In this document: one piece after another, positions 33,815 through 41,654 of the stretch
Layout of the letters: each line of letters begins with the position of its first letter
Numbering within the stretch: the first letter of the stretch is position 1
DNA from: Hamadaea sp.
GTDB taxonomy: Bacteria; Actinomycetota; Actinomycetes; Mycobacteriales; Micromonosporaceae
Assembly: GCF_013362815.1 (NCBI RefSeq)
Contig: NZ_JABFVK010000067.1
Span: 18,463 to 82,462 of the forward strand
Direction of reading: 5' to 3'
DNA length: 64,000 bases
Program-made: the position numbers and the translations under genes
Notes under the pieces: generated by a model
The model's input: the letters and a program-made list of their open reading frames with translations, nothing else
The model's database searches: none
Told to the model about the DNA's origin: nothing

Positions 33815-34981
33815 CTAGCAGATCTTGAACATGTCGCAGGCGATCTTGATCGGGATCGCCAGCCCGAGCCCCTCGGCATCGGTGAACTTCGCCGAGGCGA
33901 TCCCGATGACCTCATAGCTCGCGTTGATGACCGGCCCGCCCGAGTTGCCGGGGTTGATCGGCGCGTCGAACTGGATGTACGGGCCGTGCTGGGTGTTGGC
34001 CTCGCGGAAGGCGCTGACCACGCCGCTGGTGACGGTGTCCTTCAGGCCGAGCGGCGAGCCCACGACCAGGATTTCCTGGCCGGACTTGGACTCAACCGGG
34101 GCGACCTTCAGACCCGGGATCTTCGCCGTGGTGTGCAGCTGGGCGATGTCGGCCTTCTTGTCGCCCGCGACGACCGTGGCGTCGTACAGCTGGTCGGCGT
34201 GCTCGATCTTGACCTTCTTCGTGCCGTCGTCCCAGACGTCTTCGATCACGTGGAAGTTGGTCAGCAGGTTCGTGCCGCCGTCGGAAGCCGCGGTGCCGAC
34301 CGCGAAGGCGGAGCCGATGCTGTCCGAGGTGCGTACGCGGAACACGCTGGGCAGCGTCTTCGCCGCGATCTTCTCGGCGTTGAACTGCGTCGCGAGCTGG
34401 TTCTCGACCGCGTCGACCCGCTTGTCGGCGTCGGTCGCCTCCTGTGCCAGCTGCGCTCGGGTGGCGTCCAGGTCGTTGCTCAGGCTGTGCACCTGGTACG
34501 CCTGGAATCCGGTCACTCCGAGCAGCACCACGGCAAGCACGAGCGCGACGATGCCGGGCCAGCTGAGCCGGCGTACCGGGGTGGCGGGCGCGCCCGTCGG
34601 CGAGACCGGTCCGGCCGGGAAACCGGACATCGGGGCGGTCGCCGGGACGGACGACTGCGGCACCGGCGGTGCGTACGCGGGACGCTGCGCCGGCTGGGAC
34701 AACGTCGCCTGCGACAAGGTCGACTGCGTCTGCTGCTGCGGCGGCATCACCTGCGGCTGAACCGGCTGCGGCTGCGCGGGCTGCGGCTGAACCGGCTGCG
34801 CAGGGGCTTGGTAACCGGTACCGGTGACCGGCGGCGGCGCGTACGCGGGACGCTGGTTCGGAACCGGAGATTGCCCCACTTGCGGCGACTGAAATCCAGT
34901 TTCCACCTTCGGTGGATAGGGCCCCGGCGGTGAGTATGGCGGCTGGGCCTGTGGTTGCGTCGGATCCGAGCCCGTCGTCAT
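33815..34981 (-). CDS. Membrane-anchored trypsin-like serine protease
   Basis: The 388-residue protein has a Pro/Gln-rich cytoplasmic region (1 to about 138), one membrane helix (about 141-166), a coiled coil (about 167-205) and an extracytoplasmic chymotrypsin-fold protease. The catalytic triad is His244 (NFHVIED), Asp278 (ADIAQLHT) and Ser347 (GNSGGPVIN). It resembles DegP/HtrA-like proteases without a PDZ domain. The outside face placement points to envelope quality control or signalling. GGGGAGG lies upstream of the start. The intergenic stretch up to RNase D holds only two divergent promoter regions. Confidence 0.93.
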   Translation of the reverse strand: MTTGSDPTQPQAQPPYSPPGPYPPKVETGFQSPQVGQSPVPNQRPAYAPPPVTGTGYQAPAQPVQPQPAQPQPVQPQVMPPQQQTQSTLSQATLSQPAQRPAYAPPVPQSSVPATAPMSGFPAGPVSPTGAPATPVRRLSWPGIVALVLAVVLLGVTGFQAYQVHSLSNDLDATRAQLAQEATDADKRVDAVENQLATQFNAEKIAAKTLPSVFRVRTSDSIGSAFAVGTAASDGGTNLLTNFHVIEDVWDDGTKKVKIEHADQLYDATVVAGDKKADIAQLHTTAKIPGLKVAPVESKSGQEILVVGSPLGLKDTVTSGVVSAFREANTQHGPYIQFDAPINPGNSGGPVINASYEVIGIASAKFTDAEGLGLAIPIKIACDMFKIC

Positions 34982-35157
34982 GTCAGAGCCTCCCCATCGT
35001 GATCACTGACCCGCCAGAAGGTACCGGTTACCGGCCATTCTGTCTTCCCCTTTCAAGTCCTGCATCGGCCCCGTTCCGAGTGAGCTTCGCAACTCGGCGG
35101 GCCGACGCGCCGCACCGGCTGACCCACCACCGCATGGCGTACCCGTAGGTTGTTCAT

Positions 35158-36471
35158 GTGACCGACGACGAAACCGTGCTGCGGCGTCGAGTCCGCACGC
35201 GCGACGGCGGCGGCAACCCCCTTGACGCAGCAGCCCCGCAAGGGGTTCCTTCGACGCTGCTCACCGAGCCCGCCGAGGGGACACCGCAGCCGGTGACCAG
35301 CCCCGCCGAGCTGGAGCAGGTGATCGCGAGGTTCGCGGCCGGCACCGGTCCGGTGGCGATCGACGCCGAACGGGCCTCGGGCTACCGCTACAGCCAGCGC
35401 GCCTATCTGGTGCAGCTTCGCCGCCAGGGTGCCGGGACCGCGCTGATCGATCCGATCCCGTTGGGCGATCTGTCCGGTTTGGACGCCGCGCTCGCCGACA
35501 CCGAATGGGTGCTGCACGCCGCGAGCCAGGACCTGCCTTGCCTGGCCGAACTGGGCTTGCGCCCGCGGAAGTTGTTCGACACGGAACTGGCCGCCCGGCT
35601 GGCCGGATTCGAGCGGGTCGGACTGGCCGCGCTGACCGAAAATCTGCTCGGCTACACGCTGGAGAAGCACCACTCGGCCGCCGACTGGTCCAGCCGTCCC
35701 CTTCCCGAGTCCTGGCTGACCTACGCGGCGCTCGACGTCGAGCTGCTGGTGGAGTTGCGCGACGCGCTCGTCACCGTGCTCGCCGAGCAGAGCAAGACCG
35801 AGTACGCCGATCAGGAGTTCGCCGCCCTCGTGGTGAGCGGGGCGCAGCCGCCGAAGCCGCGTACCGATCCGTGGCGGCGCACCTCCGGGATGCACCGCGT
35901 CCGGGGCGCCCGGGCTCAGTCCCGCGTCCGGTCCCTCTGGTACGCCCGCGACCAGATCGCCCAGCGCCGGGACACCGCGCCCGGCCGGGTGCTGCCCGAC
36001 TCCTCGATCGTGGCGGCCGCCGAGATGGACCCGAAGACGGAGCGGGAACTGTTGCTGCTGCCCGGTTTCGGCGGCCGGTCGACTCGGCGGCTGGCCGGGA
36101 CCTGGCTGGACGCGCTGGCCGAGGCGCGGGCGCTGCCGGACACCGCGTTGCCGACGACTCCGCCGTACGAGGGACCGCCTCCGCCGCATCGGTGGGCCGA
36201 ACGGGATCCGGCCGCGGCCGCCCGGCTGGCCCGCGCCCGGGAGGTCGTCGCCCACGTCGCCGGGGAGCTGTCGATGCCCCCGGAGAACCTGATCACCCCC
36301 GAGTACGTGCGCCGCCTGGCCTGGGAGCCGCCCGCCGACCTGAGCACCGTCGGCGAGCTGCTCGCCAAGTTCGGGGCTCGCCCCTGGCAACGGGAGCTGC
36401 TGGCCGACGAGCTGGCCAAGGCGCTCGCCCCGGTCGAGGAGAGCCCGGCGGACGCAGAAACCTCACAGTGA
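35158..36471 (+). CDS. rnd: Ribonuclease D (3'-5' exonuclease with HRDC domain)
   Basis: The 437-residue protein has a DEDD exonuclease domain (about 45-220) with first motif D69-A-E71 (VAIDAERASG), second motif around LHAASQDLPCLAELGL and third motif YAALDVELLVELRDAL, followed by an HRDC domain (about 235-310). RNase D trims tRNA 3' ends and other stable RNAs. The GTG at 35158 lies six bases after TAGGTT, so leaderless. I recall its place near hemE and the fatty acid genes as conserved in actinomycetes. Confidence 0.95.
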   Translation: MTDDETVLRRRVRTRDGGGNPLDAAAPQGVPSTLLTEPAEGTPQPVTSPAELEQVIARFAAGTGPVAIDAERASGYRYSQRAYLVQLRRQGAGTALIDPIPLGDLSGLDAALADTEWVLHAASQDLPCLAELGLRPRKLFDTELAARLAGFERVGLAALTENLLGYTLEKHHSAADWSSRPLPESWLTYAALDVELLVELRDALVTVLAEQSKTEYADQEFAALVVSGAQPPKPRTDPWRRTSGMHRVRGARAQSRVRSLWYARDQIAQRRDTAPGRVLPDSSIVAAAEMDPKTERELLLLPGFGGRSTRRLAGTWLDALAEARALPDTALPTTPPYEGPPPPHRWAERDPAAAARLARAREVVAHVAGELSMPPENLITPEYVRRLAWEPPADLSTVGELLAKFGARPWQRELLADELAKALAPVEESPADAETSQ

Positions 36472-36485
36472 CCCGACCTACCTAC

Positions 36486-36539
36486 CGGTAACTACTCGCG
36501 GGTAACATCGGGAGTGTCCAACCACTCCTAGGAGGCGCT
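36486..36539 (+). promoter_or_regulatory. Promoter and SD of the fadAB operon
   Basis: TAACAT at 36503-36508 fits a -10 element. It overlaps the second of two GGTAAC repeats (36487-36492 and 36501-36506, 14 bp apart) that could bind a regulator. AGGAGG at 36530-36535 lies four bases before the GTG start. Confidence 0.5.
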
Positions 36540-37736
36540 GTGCCCCGCAACGTCCGCGATGTCGTCTTCGTCGACGGCGTACGCACTCCGTTCGGCAAGG
36601 CCGGGGGTGTCTACGCGCAGACTCGCGCCGACGACCTCGTCATCCGATGCATCCGTGAACTGCTCGCCCGCAATCCGCAGCTGCCGCCCGAGCGCGTCGA
36701 GGAGGTGGCCGTCGCCGCGACCACCCAGATCGGCGACCAGGGCCTGACCCTGGGCCGGACCGCCTCCCTACTGGCCGGTCTGCCCAAGACCACTCCCGGC
36801 TACTCGATCGACCGGATGTGCGCGGGCGCGATGACCGCCGTCACGACCGTCGCGGGCAGCATCGCGATGGGCGCCATCGACGTCGCGATCGCGGGCGGCG
36901 TCGAGCACATGGGCCGCCACCCGATGGGCGAGGGCGTCGACCCGAACCCGCGGTTCCTGGCCGAGAAGGTCGTCGACCAGTCCGCCCTCGTCATGGGGTC
37001 GACCGCCGAGAACCTGCACGACCGCCTCCCGGAGATCACCAAGGAGCGCACCGACCGGTTCGGCCTGCGCTCGCAGGAGAAGACGGCCGCCGCGTACGCC
37101 GCGGGCAAGCTCCAGCCGGACCTCGTGCCGATCGCCGTACGCGACGAGAACGGCGCCTGGGGTCTGTCGACTGTGGATGAAGCACCTCGGCAGACCAGCC
37201 TGGAGAAGCTCGCCACCCTGAAGACCCCGTTCCGTCCGCACGGCCGGGTCACCGCGGGCAACGCCGCCGGCCTGAACGACGGTGCGACCGCCTGTCTGCT
37301 CGCCTCCGCCGAGGCGGCCGAGGAACTCGGCCTGCCGGTCGCGATGAAGCTGGTCAGCTTCGGCTTCGTCGGCGTGGAGCCGGAGGTCATGGGCTACGGC
37401 CCGATCCCGTCCACCGAGAAGGCGCTCAAGGTCGCCGGGCTCACCATCGACGACATCGGCCTGTTCGAGCTGAACGAGGCGTTCGCCGTGCAGGTCCTGG
37501 CGTTCCTGGACCACTACGGGATCAAGGAGGACGATCCCCGGGTCAACCCGTGGGGTGGTTCCATCGCGGTCGGGCACCCGCTCGCGTCCAGCGGCGTACG
37601 CCTCATGACGCAGCTCGCCCGCCAGTTCGCCGAGCACCCCGAGGTCCGCTACGGCATCACCGCCATGTGCATCGGCATCGGCATGGGCGGCACGGTCATC
37701 TGGGAGAACGCGCACTGGAATGGAGAGTCGAAGTGA
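36540..37736 (+). CDS. fadA: Acetyl-CoA C-acyltransferase (thiolase)
   Basis: The 398-residue protein is a thiolase with all three active-site residues: nucleophilic Cys94 in IDRMCAGAMTAV, His346 in VGHPLASSG and Cys377 in AMCIGIGMGGT. It cleaves 3-ketoacyl-CoA to acetyl-CoA and a shortened acyl-CoA in beta-oxidation. It has a strong Shine-Dalgarno and its stop codon overlaps the GTG start of the next gene, so both subunits of the complex are made together. Confidence 0.95.
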   Translation: MPRNVRDVVFVDGVRTPFGKAGGVYAQTRADDLVIRCIRELLARNPQLPPERVEEVAVAATTQIGDQGLTLGRTASLLAGLPKTTPGYSIDRMCAGAMTAVTTVAGSIAMGAIDVAIAGGVEHMGRHPMGEGVDPNPRFLAEKVVDQSALVMGSTAENLHDRLPEITKERTDRFGLRSQEKTAAAYAAGKLQPDLVPIAVRDENGAWGLSTVDEAPRQTSLEKLATLKTPFRPHGRVTAGNAAGLNDGATACLLASAEAAEELGLPVAMKLVSFGFVGVEPEVMGYGPIPSTEKALKVAGLTIDDIGLFELNEAFAVQVLAFLDHYGIKEDDPRVNPWGGSIAVGHPLASSGVRLMTQLARQFAEHPEVRYGITAMCIGIGMGGTVIWENAHWNGESK

Positions 37737-39796
37737 CCTTCCCCGCTGAGGTCGTCACGCAGGCCAAGCTTCGGTTGACTGCGGTACCCGGTCTGGACAA
37801 ACCGGCCGCGATCATCACGCTCGACAACGGCTTCGACCACACCAAGCCCAACACCATGGGACCCGGTGGGCTGGCCGGCCTGAGCACCGCCATCGACGAG
37901 GCGCTCGCCGCCGAGCCCGCGTTCCTCGCGGTCACCGGCAAGCCGTACATCTTCTGCGTCGGTGCCGACATCACCGGCATCCCGTTCGTCACCGAACGGT
38001 CCCAGGCCGCCGAGATCGAGGCCCTGGGCCACCAGGTGTACGCGAAACTGCGTACGGCGCCGGTGCCCACCTTCGCATTCGTCAACGGAGCCGCGATGGG
38101 CGGCGGTCTGGAGCTGGCCCTGCACTGCCAGTACCGCACGCTGTCCGCAGGCGCGGCGGCGCTCTCGCTCCCCGAGGTGGGCCTCGGCCTCATCCCGGGC
38201 TGGGGCGGCTCCCAGCTCCTGCCGAATCTGATCGGCGTCGTCGGCGCGGCTCAGGTGATCGTGCAGAACCCGCTCATGATGAACAAGCAGCTCCGCCCGA
38301 AGCAGGCGGTCGAACTCGGCATCGCCGACGCGCTGTTCGAACCGGCCGACTTCCTGGAGCGGTCGCTGCTTTGGGCGGCGTCCGTCGTCACTGGACAGAC
38401 GACGGTTCAGCGGCCGGAGATCGACCGCGACATGTGGGACGCGGTCGTCTACTTCGCGCGTACCGAATTGGACAAGAAACTCCATGGAGCCTCGCCGGCC
38501 GCGACCAAGGCGCTGGACCTGCTGGCGCTGGCCAAGGACGGCGTGACCGAGGCGGGCCTGACCGCGGAGCGCGAGGCGGCCACCGACCTGATCATGTCCG
38601 ACGAGCTGCGCGCCGGCATCTACTCGTTCGACCTGGTGCAGCGGCGAGCCAAGCGCCCGGCCGGCGCTCCCGATCGCTCGCTCGCTCGGGACGTCAGCAA
38701 GGTCGGTGTCGTCGGCGCAGGTCTGATGGCGTCGCAGCTGGCGTTGCTGTTCGCTCGCCGACTCGAGGTGCCGGTGGTGATCACCGACCTCGACCAAGAG
38801 CGCGTGGACAAGGGGCTGGCCTACGTCCAGGCCGAGATCGCCAAGTCGGTCGCCAAGGGACGGCTTTCGGAGCTCAAGGCGGCCAAGCTGCGTACGCTGG
38901 TCACGGGCACGGTCGACAAGGCGGCCGGGTTCGCTGACGCCGACTTCGTCATCGAGGCGGTCTTCGAGGAGCTCGGCGTCAAGAAGAAGGTCTGGGCCGA
39001 GATCGAGGAGATCGTCTCGCCGGAGGCCATCCTCGCCACCAACACCTCGTCGCTGTCGGTCAGCGCGATGGGCGCCGAACTGAAGCACCCGGAGCGTCTG
39101 GTCGGCTTCCACTTCTTCAACCCGGTCGCGGTGATGCCCCTGCTGGAGATCATCCGGGCCGAGCACACGAACGACGTCACCCTGGCGACCGCGTTCGCGC
39201 TGGGCAAGCAGCTGAAGAAGTCGTGCGTACTGGTGAAGGACGCGCCCGCGTTCGTCTTCAACCGCATCCTGACCCGGTTCTTCGGGGAGATCTACAACGC
39301 CATCGACCTCGGTACGCCGCTCGACGTGGCCAACACCGCGCTCGACCCGCTCGGCCTGCCGATGCGGCCGCTGGAGCTGCTGCAGCTGGTTGGACCGGCG
39401 GTCGCGGCGCACGTCGGCAAGACGATGCACGTGGCGTACCCGGATCGGTTCAAGGTCTCCCCCAGCATGGAGAAGATCGTGACCGCCGGGCTGCCGCTGC
39501 TGGTCGACGACGAGATCAACCCGGCCGTGGTCGAATTGCTGGCGGGCGGACAGACGCCGCTCACCGCCGACGAGGTACGCGAGCGCGCGCTTGCCGCCCT
39601 CGCCGAGGAGATCCGGATCATGCTGGACGAGGGCGTCGTGGCCGACTCGGCCGACATCGACCTCTGCCTGATCCTCGGGGGCGGCTGGCCGTTCTGGCTC
39701 GGCGGCATCACGCCGTACCTGGACCGGACCGGCGTCGCCGAGAAGGTCACCGGCCGCCGGTTCGCCCCGGCCGGAGTGGCGACCCTCCCCGCATAA
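37733..39796 (+). CDS. fadB: Multifunctional beta-oxidation protein (hydratase/dehydrogenase)
   Basis: I start at the GTG that overlaps the thiolase stop (VTFPAEVVTQAKLRL), giving 687 residues; the longer frame upstream is thiolase read out of frame. The N-terminal enoyl-CoA hydratase domain has the oxyanion loop GAAMGGGLELAL. The Rossmann 3-hydroxyacyl-CoA dehydrogenase begins VGVVGAGLMASQLAL and its HAD signature is GFHFFNPVAVMPLLEII. Length matches trifunctional-complex alpha subunits. It works with the thiolase in cytosolic fatty acid degradation. A strong terminator follows. Confidence 0.95.
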   Translation: MTFPAEVVTQAKLRLTAVPGLDKPAAIITLDNGFDHTKPNTMGPGGLAGLSTAIDEALAAEPAFLAVTGKPYIFCVGADITGIPFVTERSQAAEIEALGHQVYAKLRTAPVPTFAFVNGAAMGGGLELALHCQYRTLSAGAAALSLPEVGLGLIPGWGGSQLLPNLIGVVGAAQVIVQNPLMMNKQLRPKQAVELGIADALFEPADFLERSLLWAASVVTGQTTVQRPEIDRDMWDAVVYFARTELDKKLHGASPAATKALDLLALAKDGVTEAGLTAEREAATDLIMSDELRAGIYSFDLVQRRAKRPAGAPDRSLARDVSKVGVVGAGLMASQLALLFARRLEVPVVITDLDQERVDKGLAYVQAEIAKSVAKGRLSELKAAKLRTLVTGTVDKAAGFADADFVIEAVFEELGVKKKVWAEIEEIVSPEAILATNTSSLSVSAMGAELKHPERLVGFHFFNPVAVMPLLEIIRAEHTNDVTLATAFALGKQLKKSCVLVKDAPAFVFNRILTRFFGEIYNAIDLGTPLDVANTALDPLGLPMRPLELLQLVGPAVAAHVGKTMHVAYPDRFKVSPSMEKIVTAGLPLLVDDEINPAVVELLAGGQTPLTADEVRERALAALAEEIRIMLDEGVVADSADIDLCLILGGGWPFWLGGITPYLDRTGVAEKVTGRRFAPAGVATLPA

Positions 39797-39812
39797 GCCC
39801 CATCCCCCTTCC

Positions 39813-39841
39813 GCCGCGCGGCTCCCGGTGAGCCGCGCGGC
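39813..39841 (+). terminator. Hairpin terminator after fadB
   Basis: Perfect 12-bp arms GCCGCGCGGCTC and GAGCCGCGCGGC with a 5-base loop, followed by ACTTTCG. Confidence 0.88.
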
Positions 39842-39871
39842 ACTTTCGTCGCAGGGCCTAGAGTCGATCTC

Positions 39872-40663
39872 GTGACGATCGTGGACGCATGCCTACGGGA
39901 CGGCCGGGGCGGCTCGCCCACCGTGGTGCTCCCCGAGACGGGTCTGTCCGATGAGGAGCGCCGGGCGATTCCCGAGCAGCTGCGGACCTCGCACGCCGTC
40001 TTCGTCGACATCGGCGAGACCGAGGTGGCCTTGCGGTTCTTCACCAGCACGGGCGAGTTGCCGTCGTGCGGGCACGGAACGGTCGCGGCGTTGGCGTACC
40101 TGGCCGATCGGTTCGGCGACCGCGACTTCCAGCTGCGTACGCGGGACCGGAGCTTCCTCGGGCGGGCGGACAGCGGTAGATACCTCTTCGACGCCGGACA
40201 GGTCCAGCTGCGGGAACCCGCCTCCGGAGAGTGCGACGGCGTACTGGCCGCGCTGGGCGCGACTCCGGTGGCCGGGTTGTGCGTCGCCTCTGTCGGGCGT
40301 GAGCGGCTGCTCGTCCCCGTCGCCACCCCGGTCGTCCTCGCCGGGCTGACGCCCGATCTCGACCGGCTCCGGTACGCCTGTGACCACTTAGGACTGCTCG
40401 GCTGCTATGTCTACTGCCAGTCCCCGCCCGGCCGGTACGCCGCCCGGATGTTCGCCCCGTCGATCGGCGTACCGGAGGACATCGCGAACGCCAACAGCAC
40501 CAGTTGCCTGGCGGCGTACCTGGCTGATCGCTCCGGCGGGGACGTCACGCTCACCGTCGACATGGGCGATGCTTTAGGCGTACCAGCTGCAATTGATGCT
40601 CTTGCCGAACGAACCGCGACCGGGCCGCGAGTGTGGACCGGCGGCGCGGCGGTTGTCAGGTAG
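39872..40663 (+). CDS. PhzF-family isomerase-like protein
   Basis: A 263-residue member of the PhzF/diaminopimelate-epimerase fold, with the conserved block STGELPSCGHGTVAALAYLA near residue 60 and its mirrored second half (NANSTSCLAAYLADRSGG). PhzF proteins catalyse isomerisations such as in phenazine synthesis, but most members have no known substrate and there are no phenazine genes here. TAGAGT seven bases before the GTG marks a leaderless start. Its 3' end overlaps the convergent MarR gene by 8 bases. Confidence 0.88.
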   Translation: MTIVDACLRDGRGGSPTVVLPETGLSDEERRAIPEQLRTSHAVFVDIGETEVALRFFTSTGELPSCGHGTVAALAYLADRFGDRDFQLRTRDRSFLGRADSGRYLFDAGQVQLREPASGECDGVLAALGATPVAGLCVASVGRERLLVPVATPVVLAGLTPDLDRLRYACDHLGLLGCYVYCQSPPGRYAARMFAPSIGVPEDIANANSTSCLAAYLADRSGGDVTLTVDMGDALGVPAAIDALAERTATGPRVWTGGAAVVR

Positions 40664-41093
40664 GCAGGCCGTTCTCCGCGGCCAAGTGGCCGAGCGCACC
40701 GGCGAGCTGATCCCGCTGATCCGCGGAGAGTGAGCCGGTGAGCTCGGCGTCGAGATCGCGGGCGAGCCCGGCGCACTTCGCGAGCAGCTTGCGCCCAGGC
40801 GGCGTGAGCGTGAGCACCATGCGCCGACGATCCCCCGGATCCCGAGTACGCGCGATGGCCCCGATGCTCTCCAGATGATCGGCGAGCGAGACGATCAGGC
40901 TCGGCGCGACCCCCATGAGCCCGGCCAGCTCCTGCTGGCTGGTCGGCGGACCGCCCGCGAGCACGGTCAGCACGCCGACGTGTTTCGGCTTGAGGTCCAG
41001 GTCGGCGAGCTTCGCCGTGAACCGCTCCGTCACCAGCGCGCCGAGCGTGCCGAGCCGGAAGGTCACAGTCGCCGGCATCCCGATGTCGCTCAC
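40656..41093 (-). CDS. MarR-family regulator
   Basis: The 145-residue protein is a winged-helix MarR regulator (TSQQELAGLMGVAPSLIVSL, then ARTRDPGDRRRMVLTLTPPG forms the wing). I start at the GTG (VSDIGMPATVTF) because TAGCAT lies seven bases upstream; the ATG at 41078 is an alternative. It probably controls the small membrane protein gene next to it, whose upstream region holds a perfect inverted repeat. The ligand is unknown. Confidence 0.92.
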   Translation of the reverse strand: MSDIGMPATVTFRLGTLGALVTERFTAKLADLDLKPKHVGVLTVLAGGPPTSQQELAGLMGVAPSLIVSLADHLESIGAIARTRDPGDRRRMVLTLTPPGRKLLAKCAGLARDLDAELTGSLSADQRDQLAGALGHLAAENGLPT

Positions 41094-41147
41094 GCTCGTA
41101 ATGCTAGGGCGACGTCTGCCCACCATCGCGACGACTTGGCGTACGCG

Positions 41148-41504
41148 TCACGCCGCCGCCACGTAGACCGCGGAAGCCAGGTGCACCACCGCGCCGACGG
41201 TGGACGCGATCGTCATGCCCAAGATGCGCCGCCGGAACCCGATCACTCCGTCGCCCGCCTGCACGAGCCCGAGCAGCACCAACATCGCCGCCAACGCCAC
41301 GCCCTCCGGACGCGCCGCGAAGAGGACCAGCGCCACCGCACTCAGCGGAACCGCGCGCACGGCGTACGCCTGAGCGAAGAACGTGACCCCCGGCGTCACC
41401 ACCTCGGCCGGGCTGAGCACGAGCGTCGGCCGCAGTACGCCGAGCACCCCCGACACTCCGGAACCCAGGACCAGCAGCGCGTTCAGGATCAGAACCGCAG
41501 TCAT
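41148..41504 (-). CDS. Small four-helix membrane protein (DUF4267-like)
   Basis: This 118-residue protein is almost wholly hydrophobic with four predicted helices (about 1-25, 35-60, 62-85, 92-116). It resembles DUF4267-type proteins, often found beside MarR or TetR regulators; the assignment is from memory of the pattern. GGAGG lies seven bases before the ATG. It precedes marR on the same strand by 54 bases and carries MarR-like operator sites upstream, so it is the likely regulated gene. Confidence 0.78.
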   Translation of the reverse strand: MTAVLILNALLVLGSGVSGVLGVLRPTLVLSPAEVVTPGVTFFAQAYAVRAVPLSAVALVLFAARPEGVALAAMLVLLGLVQAGDGVIGFRRRILGMTIASTVGAVVHLASAVYVAAA

Positions 41505-41515
41505 CGCGTACCTCC

Positions 41516-41558
41516 AGAATCATTCTCTTGCTGAATGATTCTGAGCATGAATGATTTT
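41516..41558. promoter_or_regulatory. Probable MarR operator region
   Basis: AGAATCATTC (41516-41525) and GAATGATTCT (41533-41542) form a perfect 10-bp inverted repeat with a 7-base spacer. A third half-site GAATGATTTT follows at 41549-41558, 16 bp after the second. The array starts 12 bp before the membrane protein gene. Confidence 0.75.
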
Positions 41559-41574
41559 GGCCGCGCCGTCAACC

Positions 41575-41654
41575 CCGGTGATTGATCCACAGCCCGATAC
41601 GTGTCATTTGGCGGCCCCGTTTCGACACGTCAAGGGATGTGGATCAATCACCGG
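41575..41654. terminator. Long hairpin at the end of the GT-acyltransferase gene
   Basis: Perfect 17-bp outer arms (41575-41591 and 41638-41654, CCGGTGATTGATCCACA) and inner arms ACGTGTC/GACACGT share the same centre, so the whole 80-bp block can fold. The right arm contains the stop codon of the minus-strand gene. No T-tract is seen, so it may be a terminator or an mRNA end stabiliser. It is not a copy of families A-C. Confidence 0.75.

Noticed and set aside
39872..40663. Phenazine biosynthesis locus
   Set aside because: Only a PhzF-fold protein is present with no other phenazine genes; the family is widespread and mostly of unknown role.
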